64,000 bases of DNA from Rhizophagus irregularis (GCF_026210795.1 NC_089433.1:5543001-5607000), one strand, 5' to 3'. Counted from the first letter of the stretch, positions 22,201 to 35,559 are shown. Numbers and translations are program-made. Notes: generated from the letters alone by a model not told the origin.

Positions 22201-25200
22201 TTATATGGCTGTAAAATAAAAATTATTTTTTATCCAAATTCTATTTGTAGTATCATGATTTGGTAGTTGGCACCTTTCTGAATTACAATTATGAATAAAG
22301 TGTACTTTTTGAACATTATCTATTACAGTAATTGGAAAAATACGTCTCCATTTATCTCCTGTTGCTTGAAGACGGTAAAGTGGACATTTTAATACTGAAT
22401 GTTCAACCATAGTATCTTCAAACCAATCTACAACAATAAATGCATAATATTTGTTATTATTACCCTTATGTTGAAAGATACCTTTGATTATTGCATAAGA
22501 TTCTTCATGATCTTCTTCATAAATTGTGATAAAATCATCGAGATGTAGGTGAACTTTTGAAAGGATACCATTTTCTTCTTCAATCATATATGATGCAAAT
22601 TTGTACCAACTAATTGAAGAGTTTATAAGTGCCGCCGCCTCAAACTTCATATCCACATAAGATAAAAACAATTCAGTTTTAAAATTATGTAAAGTTAAAA
22701 GAAGTTTATCACGTTCCTGCTTTGACATTCTTTTTTTTAATGAAATATTGGAAATAAAGTTTACTGGAGATATAACTAAATTAAAAGATTAGTAAATATA
22801 AATATCAAACATGTACTACTATATGCAATAAAATACTTACTTTTTGTATTATCATCATCGTCTTGAACTTGTTCAGTTGCTTCAGTTGAATATTTATCTT
22901 CTGTAACATACCAATTTAAAAATAATTGTCCAAAATTTGAATTTGTAAATCCAGTACAAGATCTATTAAATCTTGGATCAATACCACCATCTGCTAAATG
23001 TCGAATTGCAAATAAAGTATTGTAACGCTTTAATAAATCCAAATCTATGTTTTTGCAATTAGTCTTTGGTACCATCCCCTTAAAAATACGATGGACCATT
23101 TCTTTTATACCAACTTGGGTATTAATAAGTGTTCCAAAGGTTTTAGCATGCATCAAAAGATGCATATTAACGTGTATGTTTGGTAAATTAACAAAATTTA
23201 CAAAAACCTATAAAAAGTAAAATATTGTTAATTATTTGAAATTATTCCATATTTCAATATCAAATTTGTAACTATACCTTTGGAAGGATTGAAAACTCTT
23301 CTTCAAGACATTGTTGCAATTCCTCATAGCTATCTGATGTAAATTTCTTGTTAAAAACCGCTTTCATAGTTTTTGCAACATGTATCTAACAAAATATAAT
23401 AATTTTTGAAACTGAACTAACTCAAAATGCATTAATTCTTTGTTGAATCATGGCTGTTTCATTACGTTTGATACTTGATTCTTTTAAAAACTGGTTTAAC
23501 AAAAATGGCATAATCATAACTAATCTAAGTAAATCCGACATCATAAAACTATTGTAGTGAGTAATCGGATTTGGTAAGCGAGACCATCTTTTTGGGATTT
23601 CAAAATTTTTCCAAATTTCGATAAAATTATCTTTTCCTTCTCGTGAAAATAATTCACAAGTTAATTTTAGTAGCCGCCCAATCTTTCCTGCAGTCGCATG
23701 ATAAACATCCTGCGGCGTCTGTAAATGTCTTTTCCTTTTTAATTTATCTAAAATACTAGGTAATGATCGTAAACCATATTCCGTACAAAGTTGATCTCTT
23801 CTTGACATTATAGTCTCATGAGGAAATTTTTAAGATTTCTTCGTCTGTAATATGATGATAACGTAATGTTGTTACAATATCCTGATTGTGAGCACTCAAT
23901 GATTCTTTAGTAGTTTTACAAGTACGACAACCCTTATTTGCATTATGTCTAAATTTATTTTTTAAAAAATTTTAATAGTTGTCATAAAATTATATTATTA
24001 TATTATTAACTAAATTGAAAAAATACCTTAATACTCCTGTCATATCATTACCTTGAGGTAAATCTGCCATAACAACGCCTAAACCAGCAATTATCCATGC
24101 ATCTTGTCCTTGGACAGTCATCACCTTTCCTTTCTCTAATTCCTTCATTTCTGAAATGAATGGTATCATAAATTCGACAAATTTTCCTTCAAATGGGATA
24201 AACCCAATGACAAAATGGTTCTTTATTAGCTTTTTTTGATGTGCTGGCATATTTCCAAACTGTGCATAAACACCACCTAGAAAATGGTATACATTTCTAA
24301 ATGTACCAAAATCATCATAATAAAGATCTAAAAACAGCTTATAAATTGGCATAGATGATAATGGTGGATTTCTAATAGAAATGTAATCAGATGGATGTAG
24401 GTATGAAAGCTTTACATTACGAACGTGCCAACGGTCATTACATTTATAAATTATTTCACTAATCCACAATGAACCATCAGGAATATTTTGATGTTGAAAC
24501 ATTATCAATATAGTTACTTTTTCTAAAATTTGAGAAGTCATTATAATTAAAAATGGTTTGTCTTGTAACCATACTTCACCGGTAATAGAACGACGTTGTC
24601 TTGGTAACCCTTTTAAATTTCTGGGTAAATCTCTATATTCCAAAATTTTTTGAATTCGTAACTGATAATATCCATCATCATTTTTTAAAATTGATCTTAA
24701 TCTTCCAAGTTTTTTTTGACCATTATCATCATGATAGTAAACAAAATCACCAGATCGGTACAATACTATTTATTAAAAATAACTTTAATAAATATTATCA
24801 ATGATAATAAATTATAATTGTATCAAAGTGTATTATTTTATAACCTTCTGATATTAATATTTCGTGTTGTTCAAAAAGTGGGGATTCCCCCATAAATTTC
24901 CATGCCAAAATTCTGATTTTTCTTCAGAATTAATGCCGGGTCCAAAATACATATGCTTCATTAGCATCGGATTATTAAGAACACGTCATATAATTTCACT
25001 GATTGAGAGTTGATACGAAAGTTTTGATCCTCATGAGGTTGATAGAGTTTTTTTTGGTGAAATTTTAATAGACTTTGTTATTATTGGTAGGAGAGCCCTA
25101 TAAAAAAAAATTTTACTTAAAATATATTTAAAATATATTTAATTTTCTTTAAAATATACTTAATTTTCTTATTTTATACTTAAAATATACTGAAAATTGA

Positions 25201-26179
25201 ATTTTCGCAAAATTTGAATTAAATTGTATTTAATATATACTTAAAATATATTTAATTTACATTTAAATTTTGCCCATTTCAGTATATTTTAAGGATATTT
25301 AAAATAAGAATATTTTAAGTATATTATTATATACTTAAATTATACTTAAATAATATTTAATTTTTGCCTATTTCAGTATATTTTAAGTATAAAATAAAAT
25401 TTTAAATATATTTTAAGTATAAAATAAAATTTTAAGTTTATTTTAAGTATATTTTAGCAAAAATATTTTTTATAAGGGAGGAAGACGTTTTCTCCATGAT
25501 TGGAATCTTCAGATATTTTTTACCACATGGGTGGTTCAAATTGAGAATTGTGAATGATATCGATAAGATCTTCATATGCTTTCGTAGAAACATTATGCTT
25601 CTGAAGCCAGCAAAATAATGCCGTAGTTGTATAATTATTAAAGTACGGTGCAAACTCACCATTGCAAAACGGTATCTTGTCTTCATCTAATGCTTCAACA
25701 ATTTGATCTATTTCTTCCTCTTCATTATTACGTTCCTCTTCATCGTTATTACGTTCCTCTTCCACTTGATTATTATAATTATCATTGTTACCTTCCTCCT
25801 CCTCCTCTTCGTCATTGTTTTCATTATTATCTTCCTTCTCTTCCTCCTCTTTATAATTGTATTCGTTATCACTGTCTTCTTTCTCTTCAGTATCAGATGA
25901 ATTGACATTATCTTGCGAAAATATCATCTCATCATTGTAGTCTTGAGGATTAATTGATCCATATGCATTATCGTCATCATTAATGTCTTGAAAACTTAAA
26001 TCATCTTTATGATCATACTGAAAGTCCATGTCATCGTTATCATTATCAGGTGAACGTACAGGCGAACGAATTGCAACTCTCTCGTCAGAATCTGTTGTCT
26101 CATTAGGTTTACTGTAAGAAAACCAATTTCGAATTTGAATTGGCTCTATTGATTTATTGTGACTATATCGTCTTCTCAT
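22201..26179 (-). pseudogene. Broken BAH/Tnp2-like transposase gene
   Basis: Minus-strand segments in order. 26179-25525 starts MRRRYSHNKSIEPIQIRNWF, has a long Asp/Glu/Asn-rich stretch, then APYFNNYTTTALFCWLQKHN and AYEDLIDIIHNSQFEPP. The frame then shifts and has a TGA before the MITE at 25096-25477. 25095-24840 carries LLPIITKSIKISPKK and NPMLMKHMYFGPGINSEEKS with one further frame change. 24763-23990 is a BAH-like region (SGDFVYYHDDNGQKKLGRLR, GEVWLQDKPF) leading to ADLPQGNDMTGVLRHNANKG. 23808-23422, 23400-22840 and 22728-22201 complete it. The DLP-x-G-N-D-x-x-G-V, H-N and C-x-x-C segment resembles Tnp2/KDZ-type transposases of glomeromycetes. The C-terminal part is largely open, but the N-terminal breaks make it unlikely to be active. 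The family call is from memory and moderately sure. Confidence 0.55.
25096..25477. mobile_element. 382-bp MITE with CCYTATAAAAAA ends inserted in the Tnp2-like gene
   Basis: The ends CCCTATAAAAAAAAATTTT (left) and CCTTATAAAAAATATTTTT (right, inverted) flank an interior of repeated TACTTAAAATATAC-like motifs. GAG occurs on both sides (25093-25095, 25478-25480), a 3-bp TSD. The host coding sequence resumes on the other side of the insertion. A shorter relative with the same ends and a TAA duplication is at 60306-60491. Confidence 0.75.
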
Positions 26180-26263
26180 CTTTTAACAATTTAAATCCTT
26201 AACTTAATTTAGAATTTTTATAAAATTCAATAAATCTTTATAAAAATTATTTATTAAATACCT

Positions 26264-27052
26264 TAATTGCTAATTCGGTTAAGATCAGCAGTATCCTACT
26301 ATGTAAAATTGGGGAAATTGGTGCAAATAATAAAAATAATTATCATATGATCTAATAATCCAATTTTGATGAACTTTTTTTTGTTCTGTAAGTCTGGATT
26401 ACCTTTATAAAATAAAAATAATTTCATTGAAATTGGACCATTAGGTTGTGAGATAATCACAAAAACATATTTTACCGACAACGATCAGATTCCATTAATA
26501 ACAAAGCAGACAATTATCTCCTGATTCAGTGATCCAATTTCGATAAACTTTTTTTTGTTATTTGGATCTCAATAATCTCTACATAATAAAAAAATTTTGT
26601 CAAAATTGGGCCTCTAGATCGTGAGATAATTGCGAAAACATATTTTGCCAGACGATTTTTAGATTCATGATATAGCAAAATATATCTTTGTGATTATCTT
26701 CCGATCTAGCAGTCCAATATTGACAAACTTTTTTTTATTGTGAAGAAGAGGTTAAGACCTAAAAGACAAAAAAAAAATTATTGAAATTGGATCACTGAAT
26801 TAGGAATCAATTCTTTTTTTATGATTTACTAAAATTTAGTCATAATAATAATATGAAATACTTTTTCACGATTTTCTTATAATTTAGTATTTCAATTTCA
26901 ATAAATTTTTTATTTTATTGAGGAAATCAAGATCTATAGAACAAAAAAAAGTTCATTGAAATTGGATCATTGGATCAAGAGATAATTATTTTCTTTTTTT
27001 GCCCCGATTTTACATAGTAAGACACTGCCGATCTTAACCGAATTAGCAATTA
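26264..27052. mobile_element. 789-bp foldback element beside the Tnp2-like gene
   Basis: TIRs of about 50 bp begin TAATTGCTAATTCGGTTAAG at both ends. ATACCT flanks both sides (26258-26263, 27053-27058), a possible 6-bp TSD. The interior has several inverted pairs built on CCAATTTTGATGAACTTTTT, so the whole can fold into a branched structure. Confidence 0.75.
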
Positions 27053-27135
27053 ATACCTTTTATATTGTTTAGCGTATCGACAAAAAAACCAAAATCAATT
27101 TGGTTAAAATTATTACCGATTTGCTATAGATTCTG

Positions 27136-27271
27136 ATTGGAGTTTTGAAAGTAACACAATCGTCAAGTTTTAGAACACAATCGTATACAAAATCAAGTAG
27201 CACATTGGAGTTTTAAAAGTAACACAATCGTCAAGTTTTGGAATACAATCGTATACAAAATCAAGTAGTAC
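27136..27271. repeat. Two-copy 68-bp tandem duplication
   Basis: Unit starts attggagttttgaaagtaac at 27136 and again at 27204, with few differences. Confidence 0.85.
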
Positions 27272-27949
27272 ATGCTTTTTTTATCGTTAATCAATACATA
27301 AAAATTCAATTAGTATAAAAAAAATTTATTTCATACTTGCTTAAATCTCACGAATGCGTCAAAAAACTCGAAAATTAAACTAATTGAATTGCAAAGTTTT
27401 TGACCTGTAAATTCATATGCAGGATTATAAAAAATAGTGGTTGAAAATTATACTTAATAAATAGAAAATGCTCTCGCGAAACAATAATTTAGTTAATTTA
27501 GTAGTAGAGTATTAAAGTTTACGATTTAATAAAATAATAGATAAAGTATGATTTAATTTACGATTATATATTTAATTTACGATTATATTTTTTGAACATC
27601 AAAACTAATGAAGCGAATTCGTTAAACACCATGATTGTTATTAGCAGACCAATTAAATCAATTTTCATTAATTAATTTTCGTTAATTTTAAGCCATTGTC
27701 AAAATAAAATAAATGTTGTGGTAAAACTTCCCCGATTGAACCTCTAAATCGACCACCATAGAAGATAATTACGTGTATAAAAACATTTTTATTATTCCAT
27801 AATAAGTCCTCAAATTGACCCGCGACTCACCCACGGTAAATGCTTTAATTTACCATAAAGACACCGCGACACACCTGCGGCATACCCATGGCTTATCCAA
27901 ATTTGTTTAACAAATTTGTTTAAACTATTTATTCCACATCATTGCAATT

Positions 27950-28330
27950 TCTTATTGTGTTCATAGATTGTAGGCGTAATAATTTGATTTTATTTTTTTA
28001 CAAGGATTTTTTTTTTACACGGATTTTTTTATTTTCCCACTCCTTTTACAAAATTCTTTCATTTCATTAATTCTTTCGTTTTCATTAATATAATTCTTCA
28101 TTTCATTAATTCTTTCGTCTTCATTAATATTTCATTAATTCTTGTGTTCATAGATTGTAGGCGTAATAATTTGATTTTATTTTTTTACACAGATTTTTTT
28201 TTTTACACAGATTTTTTTTTTTACATGGATTTTTTTTTTTTACGGATTTTTTTTTATTTTCCCACTCCTTTTACAAAATTCTTTCTCTTTCATTTTCATT
28301 AATATTTCATTAATTCTTTAATAACATGTG
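27950..28330. repeat. Two-copy tandem duplication of about 185 bp
   Basis: Both copies start gtgttcatagattgtaggcg and end with cattaatatttcattaattc. Between are poly-T tracts with acac spacers. It lies directly upstream of the SANT/MADF pseudogene. Confidence 0.75.
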
Positions 28331-28604
28331 ACTGATAGATAATTGCGAGTTTTAATTAATGAAAGAAAAAATGAAAACGATAATTTTCACGAACTTAGTG
28401 GTAATATGAAGCATAATTTTTGGAAAGAACTAGTAAGCAAAATAAACCTTGAATTCGAAACCACGTATACTGAGAGGCAATGTAAAGAAAAATTTAACGG
28501 CTTAGTGAGAGCTTATAAAGTATATAAATATTATTTCAGGTTTAACTACTATTTTAGCATATTAAATAGTACTAATATAATTTTATAATTTGAAAAAATG
28601 TATT

Positions 28605-28913
28605 TGTAACAGCCTGTTACATATCTTATTTGTAACATCCTTTTTTATTTTTTTTTAATAATAAATTTAATGTGTTTCACAAATAAAATTTTTATATGCA
28701 AAATTTAATTTGGAAAACTTTTACTTAATGTACTTAAGACAGTTTTATAGACAAAATTTTAAGTTATAAGCAGTTTCTCGAAATTTTTTAAAAAATTCTT
28801 TTGTCTTAGTTATATGACTGATCTTTTGTTTTTGTTTACATTACGCCTGATCTAAATTTTAATTGGATAAAATTGGGGGTTATTACAAATAAGACGCATA
28901 ACAGGCTGTTACA
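28605..28913. mobile_element. MITE with TGTAACAGCCTGTTA ends in the SANT gene's intron
   Basis: The left end TGTAACAGCCTGTTACATAT and the inverted right end TGTAACAGCCTGTTATGCGT share the following TCTTATTTGTAA block. A TSD could not be fixed. Confidence 0.7.
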
Positions 28914-29318
28914 ATTAGATTTATCCTTATAATTTTATTAGAAAATGCAATTATATATCGAGGGTAAGCCAAAGGAAAGGAAAAGTGCTCTAGGAACGAA
29001 GTACTACAAGAAATTCAGTGAACATTTTTGGGAAAAATGACGTAAATATTAGAAAACTACGTAAATATTTTATTTTTTTTTATTTAATTCATAAATTAAT
29101 CTGATTATTTATTTAGAAACAATTTATGATATTGCTCACGAAATCAACACAACAAGCTATACAACAACTCCGCCATCCTCACCACTACATTCACCAATAT
29201 GCTCACCTATATCACCTCTCCATTCACACTCATCATCATCACCTACGCCTCTCCGTCACTCATCACCTACACCTCTCCTCCGTCACTCATCACCTACACC
29301 TTACCGTTTACGAGGCTC

Positions 29319-29562
29319 TAAAGTTGCTTGCCGAAACCTAGGGGTTTAGGCAAGATGGCATTTCGCCGAAAAGCGAAATTCTGCCGAAACTATATTAAAG
29401 TTATATTAAAAAACTGGCGAAACTTTGGAGAAAGGTGAAACTGCCGAAACTTATTATAAATGCCGAAACTGCCGAAACTCTGCCGAAACTATAATAAATC
29501 TATAGTAAAATTTTGACAAAACTAATCGTAGGATTTTGAAGAGGTTTAGACAAGCAACCTTA
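29319..29562. mobile_element. hAT-type MITE, copy 2, with 8-bp TSD CGAGGCTC
   Basis: It starts TAAAGTTGCTTGCCGAAAC and ends GTTTAGACAAGCAACCTTA, flanked by CGAGGCTC at 29311-29318 and 29563-29570. The interior matches the reverse complement of copy 1 at 15038-15280. The ends match the full hAT element at 36296-41454. Confidence 0.9.
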
Positions 29563-29619
29563 CGAGGCTCACCTTCATATTATGAAATCATTAAAATTGA
29601 ATAATTTCACCTCTCCGTT

Positions 29620-30885
29620 TACGCTCACCTCACTTCATATAAAATTGTAAATCTTTCAAATCATAATTACTATTTTGTTATATTGATGTCTGTACAACAT
29701 TCAATTTTGCTTAATATTATATTGCTGTACAACATTCAATTTTTTTATTTTCCAAACGATGTATCTTTCATTATTTGGAAAAAAATACTATTTACTTTAC
29801 TACATAAAATAATAAAATATGCTAAATCATTAAATAAGCAAATAAGCAGATCGTCACTGTATTATTTCAATTGGAATATTTTAATTATAACCTCCACAAT
29901 TAATCATGAAAATTATTTTGAGAGTATTCTAGCAACCATCAAACTGTACTATGTTTCATCCATTTATCGTTTAAAAATTTCTCTTCCTTTAGCAGTTAAG
30001 TTTATAAATTTCTATTTAATGGTACTATTGAAATGTAAATTCGTTACCAACTCTAAATATTTTTGAATTTTGTAGCTTTACATAATATTCTATAGACTGC
30101 TATTATTGAATCACGACTTTCTTTTCATAATTGTATAAAAATCATATGTTAAGGAGTTGCATTGTCTTTTCGCAAATTTAGTAATCAGTCACATATGAGT
30201 AAAAAGGTTTGATTGGGTTATTTAGATGCAATAATATCTTTAACATTACGTAATTTAATGCTGAACGATAATAGTAGCTATAATGGCTATACTTTTTGAG
30301 TTTGGTGCATATTATTGTATCACATAAAATGATACTTCACATGATTAATTTCTTCTCACTCCTTTCTTCTAATATTTTTCTTCTTACTCCTTATATGGCC
30401 TAAAAAAGTATAATAAAATTTATGAAATTGAATCGTAAATACGCAATAAAATAAAGATTTGGAACTGATTTGAAGTAATCTTCTATATAAAAAAAGTGTC
30501 CAGTATTCACTTTTATTATTAAATGAAATACAAATTATTTATATAAATTAAATTTAATTTTTGATCTTGAAATTATAATTTTTAGTTTTTCCATCTCCTG
30601 ATATTTTTAACTGATCCTGCATTTTACACAATACACAATGATATTGAGATCATATATATTTTCCAATTAAATACTACAATCATAATTACAATAGCTAAAA
30701 TCTCAAAATTATATCATGATAACCTCGCCCTTTTTTTTTGTTCATTCAATGTTTATCACCTACTTTTTTGAGCAAGAAAGTTGCTCCACATTTTTTATTC
30801 ATTCATATTTTCTCAATATATATCATCTACTTTGAAACAAAAAGGTTGTTCCACTTTTTTTTTCGCTCATATTTTTTTTTATATT
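29620..30885. other. AT-rich region without a supported gene
   Basis: A 127-codon open frame at 29683-30066 has the composition of random AT-rich DNA and no recognisable motif. Nothing else is seen. Confidence 0.45.
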
Positions 30886-32022
30886 ATGACGACTAAACGT
30901 AAATCACCTAATAAATCGTCTGATGATAATCAAGAAATGGAAGTTGAAGGAGGTATGTAGATATAACTCTTTGTAAATTTATAGTAAATTTTGTTATATA
31001 GTTATATGTAAGAAGAATAATTAATAAATACCAAAAATATGTATAATAGGATCGAAAAGAAAACAAATTACGAAAAAAAGAAGAGATATTGACATTGAGA
31101 AAGCCAATCAGTTGATGAAAAAAAGTAAAAACCATAGTAATAAAAAAGCTGCCAAATCTGCCGATAAAGAAGTTATAGTAGTAAATGAAAAAAGAAGTAA
31201 TGATGATGATGATGATGATGATGCGAGTAAGACGGAAGATCATAAAAAACCCGAAGTATTTCAATCAAAGTCAAATTTAGAAATAGTTGCTTGGCTCGTC
31301 GACCATCTGGAAATTTTAAGATTGGCACTAGAAATGAACAATACAGATGTTGCTATCTCATCATCCAGTAAAATTACGGACGTAAGTATTAAATTAACAT
31401 GATAATATTTATTTATCTAAATCTTTTAAATAATGTATTTTTAATATTTTAGGATAAAATTCATCTATAGGACGAAAGTGTCAAGTGTCTTTTTTTACGT
31501 GTGAGAAGTCCACGTGGTGAAGTTTTTGATGAGTTGATAACAAAAATTTTCAAAATAAAAATACATTCGAACGAAGCTAAAAGCTATCTCAAAAAAACCC
31601 AAAAATTTTTCATCGACTTCAGAAATAAGTTTAACCAAATTATTTTAACTTCTGTAGAAGAATTTAAAGAAATAAGAAAAAATAGGTATTTATTTAATTG
31701 TTTCCTAGCTAACCAAATAGTGCTGTTTGTATTAATTATTAATTTAATTATAGAGCATCTACCGGAAGTTTATCTCAAAAGGAACTTATAGATTACGTTG
31801 ATGAAGAATTTGTTCAAAAGATTTTAAGCTGACAGCTTGTAGCTGTTAATATTTCAGAATTAACAAGAAATGGAGGATTCGATATCTTGGTTGATTTCAT
31901 AAGAGAAACCTTTAAGGTTTCGTAGAACAGAAAAAATTTGTCTGCCGTTAAAGAATTAGATAATATAACCAAAGAATTAACGATCCCTTTTAGAAGCGGA
32001 AACAAGATCGTTGATTCTTTAT
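30886..32022 (+). pseudogene. Lysine-rich unknown gene with three in-frame stops
   Basis: Exon 1 (30886-30952) starts MTTKRKSPNKSSDDNQEME. Exon 2 (31050-31381) has a basic, NLS-like region (SKRKQITKKRRDIDIEK) and a poly-Asp run. Exon 3 from 31453 reaches a TAG after five codons, and the frame then stays open (RSPRGEVFDELITKIFKIKI) to a donor at 31686. Exon 4 from 31754 contains a TGA and a TAG within otherwise coding-like sequence (TGSLSQKELIDYVDEEFV, AVKELDNITKELTIPFRSG) up to a donor near 32023. If exon 3 ends the gene, a 138-aa protein results. More likely it is a decayed longer gene. No family recognised. Confidence 0.45.
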
Positions 32023-32159
32023 CGGTAAGTTATTTTATTTATACTGATACTTCATATCCTTTAATCATAGTTATTAATAATAATATTAAATTATACATAA
32101 TTATAAATCTTAGCAAACGCTCTAATTTTTTTATAAAATTATGCATTTTATAACGATAT

Positions 32160-34080
32160 TACATTGAATAAATTTAGTAAATTTTACAAGTAAATTATAA
32201 TATGAAACATCATTATTCTAAACATTATATCATAATGTCGAGTGATAATAATATAAAATAAAATGGATGTATAAAACTATAAAATGTTTGTCTAAGATAT
32301 AACACTTTCAAGTTTAAAAAGTAATTGTTGTTTTGTTAAAAATGGAATGGTTATTATGTGACGTTTCTTCTTTAATGTATACAGCCTAAATATCTCTATA
32401 TATTTGACGTTATTATACAGACCAAAAAGAATACATTTATGTAACATTTGCGTAAAGTAAGAACTTTAAAGTTTAAGCCAATTCTGACTGGTAATTTACA
32501 AAATAACAAACACATTTCTTAAAAAAATTCTGAATCAGAATACTTTTCCAGTTTTCATCTTCGATTCTGCAAAAAATTGAAAAATTTAGGTGATAATTCA
32601 AGAAATATCCACCTATAAAAGACTAAACAATTATCAGATTGATCAAGTTCGTATAATACCAAATTTAATAAATTGTCTGATTAAATAATCGCGTATATTA
32701 AATGATCGTGTATATTATAAGGCTATAAGGCCTATTAATTCCTAAAAAGTCAATTTAACCACTATTTTATTTAAGACTATTTATTTTGTACATTTTTTTT
32801 TTAAAAAAAAAACTTTCTTTCTGAAAGTAGAGTCTGCCTCCTATACTGTTTGCCGTCGTGCATAGTGTGTTATAGGAAAAGGTGGACTTGAATTATATAG
32901 GTGTAAGCTTATGTTATATAGGCGTAAAGCTTATATAATTAATGCAACAAAAATCCTTTAATCAAGGGTTAAAATAGGCATGATGGGATATTCTCATATA
33001 TCATGAGCTCTGTCTGTTTGAAGTGTCATTTTATATATAATTAAGTAGGCTTAAGTCGTAAGTAACTTTTTTATAACATTGATTATTGGAGAATTAAGTG
33101 GCAAAAATAATTTTTAGTTTGTAAGACTTTAACTCCATACCAACTTGTGTGTATTTGGCGTATATTTTATTCCCTAACCCTTAGTACCACGTGGGTTGGT
33201 AGAGTTAGCGTTTGCACTTCTTGCAGCCTATCTTTAATGGGTTTTAGGTCCACGTTTGCCCATTTAAAATTTATTAAACAGGATGTCATTCGTCCAAACA
33301 CATTGCAACGTTTGTTGATGAAGCTATGGTTGTCTAATAAAAGTTCGCTTTGCCAGGCAATTTATGGTGGATTTAATGGATCAAATTACAAACAACAATA
33401 ATGCAGTCATATGAGAATTCCAGGCCAAAGAATAAGGGTGAATTGTCAAAGTTGAGAATATATTTGTATTTTTTTTTAAAGCCGTCATTCTCATGAACTT
33501 TTTCATTGTATCCCTAAGTTCAATGATTTTGGTAATGATGAAACTGCAGTTGTTTACAGGGTTTCCTGCCAAACTTCTGAGGTGAATTTATGTCTGGTGT
33601 TTTTGAATATACTTATCCTTTTTGCAATAGAGTCGTAGCGAGTCTTCTTAAAGCGTACCTGTGACACCCCATCCAACTTGGGCAGTGTCGCTGAATCTAA
33701 AGCAAGGTACCTGGTTAATCCTCAACTTTGGGTTGATGAGTTATGATTCTGGAGTATTAAGGCATAATGTTTTGACTTACATCACCAATTTAACTCATAA
33801 TTCTAATTTATTGAATTAGTTTATTATAGATTTATTGATATTTTTTTTTATCTGTTATATAATATTTAAATTAAAATTGTTATTGTAATAAATAACCGGT
33901 AACTTAAATCTATTGAAATTAACTTTTAAATTAGATTACAAATTATTAAAATATTATAAAATTGAATTTAACGATATTTGATTGATTTGATATTTTTAAA
34001 GGTAAATTCAATATTTATAGATAATATCATTTTGATATTATTTTGATACTGAATTAATCATATGGGCCGATCCTTGGAAT
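32160..34080. other. Long region without a supported gene
   Basis: AT-rich. A less AT-rich patch at about 33140-33780 has an open frame (33147-33401) but no protein family I recognise. It could be a fragment of a retroelement. Confidence 0.4.
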
Positions 34081-34159
34081 CTAATTTTTTTACACAAAAA
34101 TAATTTTATTAAAGCAAATATAAATTATCATTTATATAAGAATAATAAATTTATACCAG

Positions 34160-35040
34160 ATAATGCAAAAAAAACTAATTAATTATATAATTTTTAATTT
34201 TTTTTTAATATAAGATATCATTAAAATTTAAAAGATCAAATATAACTCTCATGACAAAATCATTGATAATTCTTCGTAGAAATAAGCTATACAAATAAAT
34301 TTACATTCATTTGAAAGAGAAAATCGAGATCTATCTAATGAATCTAAAATCAAGTGAATTGAATCACTAGTTGTTCAGTAATCACGTTCAGTATATTATT
34401 GAATTTTATCTAAATTTGATCATTAATTACTTCACATATAGTGATTCAATTTGAATGATCTTTGCTCCCTAAGGTGATGCCAACTTTTATCTTTAAAATA
34501 AATTTAAAATAATTCGTTTAATATATGTAGATGTTTAGGAATCATCAATTATATTATTAATATAAAATTTTATAAGTTTGATAAAATCTGATATAAAAAA
34601 ATTTATTAAATACCTGTAGATGCAAGCTACACGAATGAAATTATATTCATTTGAAAGAGAAAATTAAGGTCTATATAATAAGCCTAAAATCGAATGAATT
34701 GAATCACTGGATTGTGAATAATTACGTCTAATATATTTATTTTTAATTTTTAAATTTGATTTGACTTTGATCGTTAATTACGCCTCATCCAGTGATCCAA
34801 TTTTCCTGATCTTTGATTCTTACGATAGAGCAAATTCTCAGCTTTCAAATGAATGTAAAATGATGACGTTAGCATATCTCCAGGAATAATAATGCACGAT
34901 TTTGTCACCTGCATAAAGTCCGATCTGAAAATTTTATTTCTTACCAAAAAATGCTTTCATAAGAGAATCCCAAATTCTTTTACTTTATTTAAAAGATTTT
35001 ATTTGCCATTTAAGGATTTTAGTAGAATAAATCTAATAAA
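34160..35040. mobile_element. Probable inserted repeat element splitting an older dispersed repeat
   Basis: Sequence on either side (34110-34160 and 35050-35340) matches, in order, one continuous copy at 59475-59745. The segment between contains two related blocks starting ttcatttgaaagagaaaat (near 34310 and 34648) and inverted matches around ATCCAGTGATCCAATTTT. Its exact ends were not determined. Confidence 0.4.
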
Positions 35041-35559
35041 ATAATTTTAAAAGATAAAAAACAAATATATAATTAGTTATTTTGAAAAAAAAAGAATATC
35101 TTATTATTCATTTTACAACTATTTTACATCATAATTATTTTTTATTTGCATGTATTTTTTACAAAGAAAAAACAATAAATTAAAGCTAAAAATTATGAAA
35201 AAATATGTCTTATCTATGTATATAAAATATTAAGTTTTTTCTTTTACTTACCACTTAAAAATAACTGCTATATTTGCTTATAAACTTTTTTGTCATATTT
35301 AATAAAAGTGAATAGAAAAATGATGGAAAAGTGATGGGAGTGATGGGGAAAAAGAAGTGGTTATTACCGTTATTTTTGAATATTGATTAAAAAAATTTTT
35401 TTTATTTTTTATTAAATCTGAGTTACGTAAATATGTAACACATATTTAATTTAGATTTGTGTAATGTTAATCTTACTAAAATATTAAATTTTTATAAAAA
35501 TCTTAATTTAGACTAATTCCAAAAATCGGCACATATGTATTAAAATAATATTATATTGA

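Larger units (their letters stand above)
28343..29615 (+). pseudogene. SANT/MADF-like DNA-binding gene broken by two MITEs and a frameshift
   Basis: Exon 1 (to 28519) encodes RVLINERKNENDNFHELSG and FWKELVSKINLEFETTYTER plus QCKEKFNGLVRAYK, the SANT/MADF-like helix pattern common in glomeromycetes. Exon 2 starts at 28942 (KMQLYIEGKPKERKSALG, then TKYYKKFSEHFWEK), hits a TGA at 29038 and continues in another frame as DVNIRKLRKYF. A Ser/Pro/Thr-rich last exon (TPPSSPLHSPICSPISPLHS) follows from about 29118 and resumes after the MITE at 29319-29562 as GSPSYYEIIKIE. A second MITE (28605-28913) lies in intron 1. Such proteins probably bind DNA, often as partners of transposons. Confidence 0.55.

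Noticed and set aside
25648-25908. Overlapping frames rich in Tyr/His or Phe/Ile and Arg/Lys
   Set aside because: Shadows of the Asp/Glu/Asn-rich repeat of the minus-strand Tnp2-like gene.
29683-30066. 127-codon open frame on the plus strand
   Set aside because: Composition (Ile, Leu, Phe, Tyr, Asn, Lys) is what random AT-rich DNA gives. No motif, no splice context.
33147-33401. 84-codon open frame in a less AT-rich patch
   Set aside because: No recognisable family and no supporting context. Left as part of an unassigned region.
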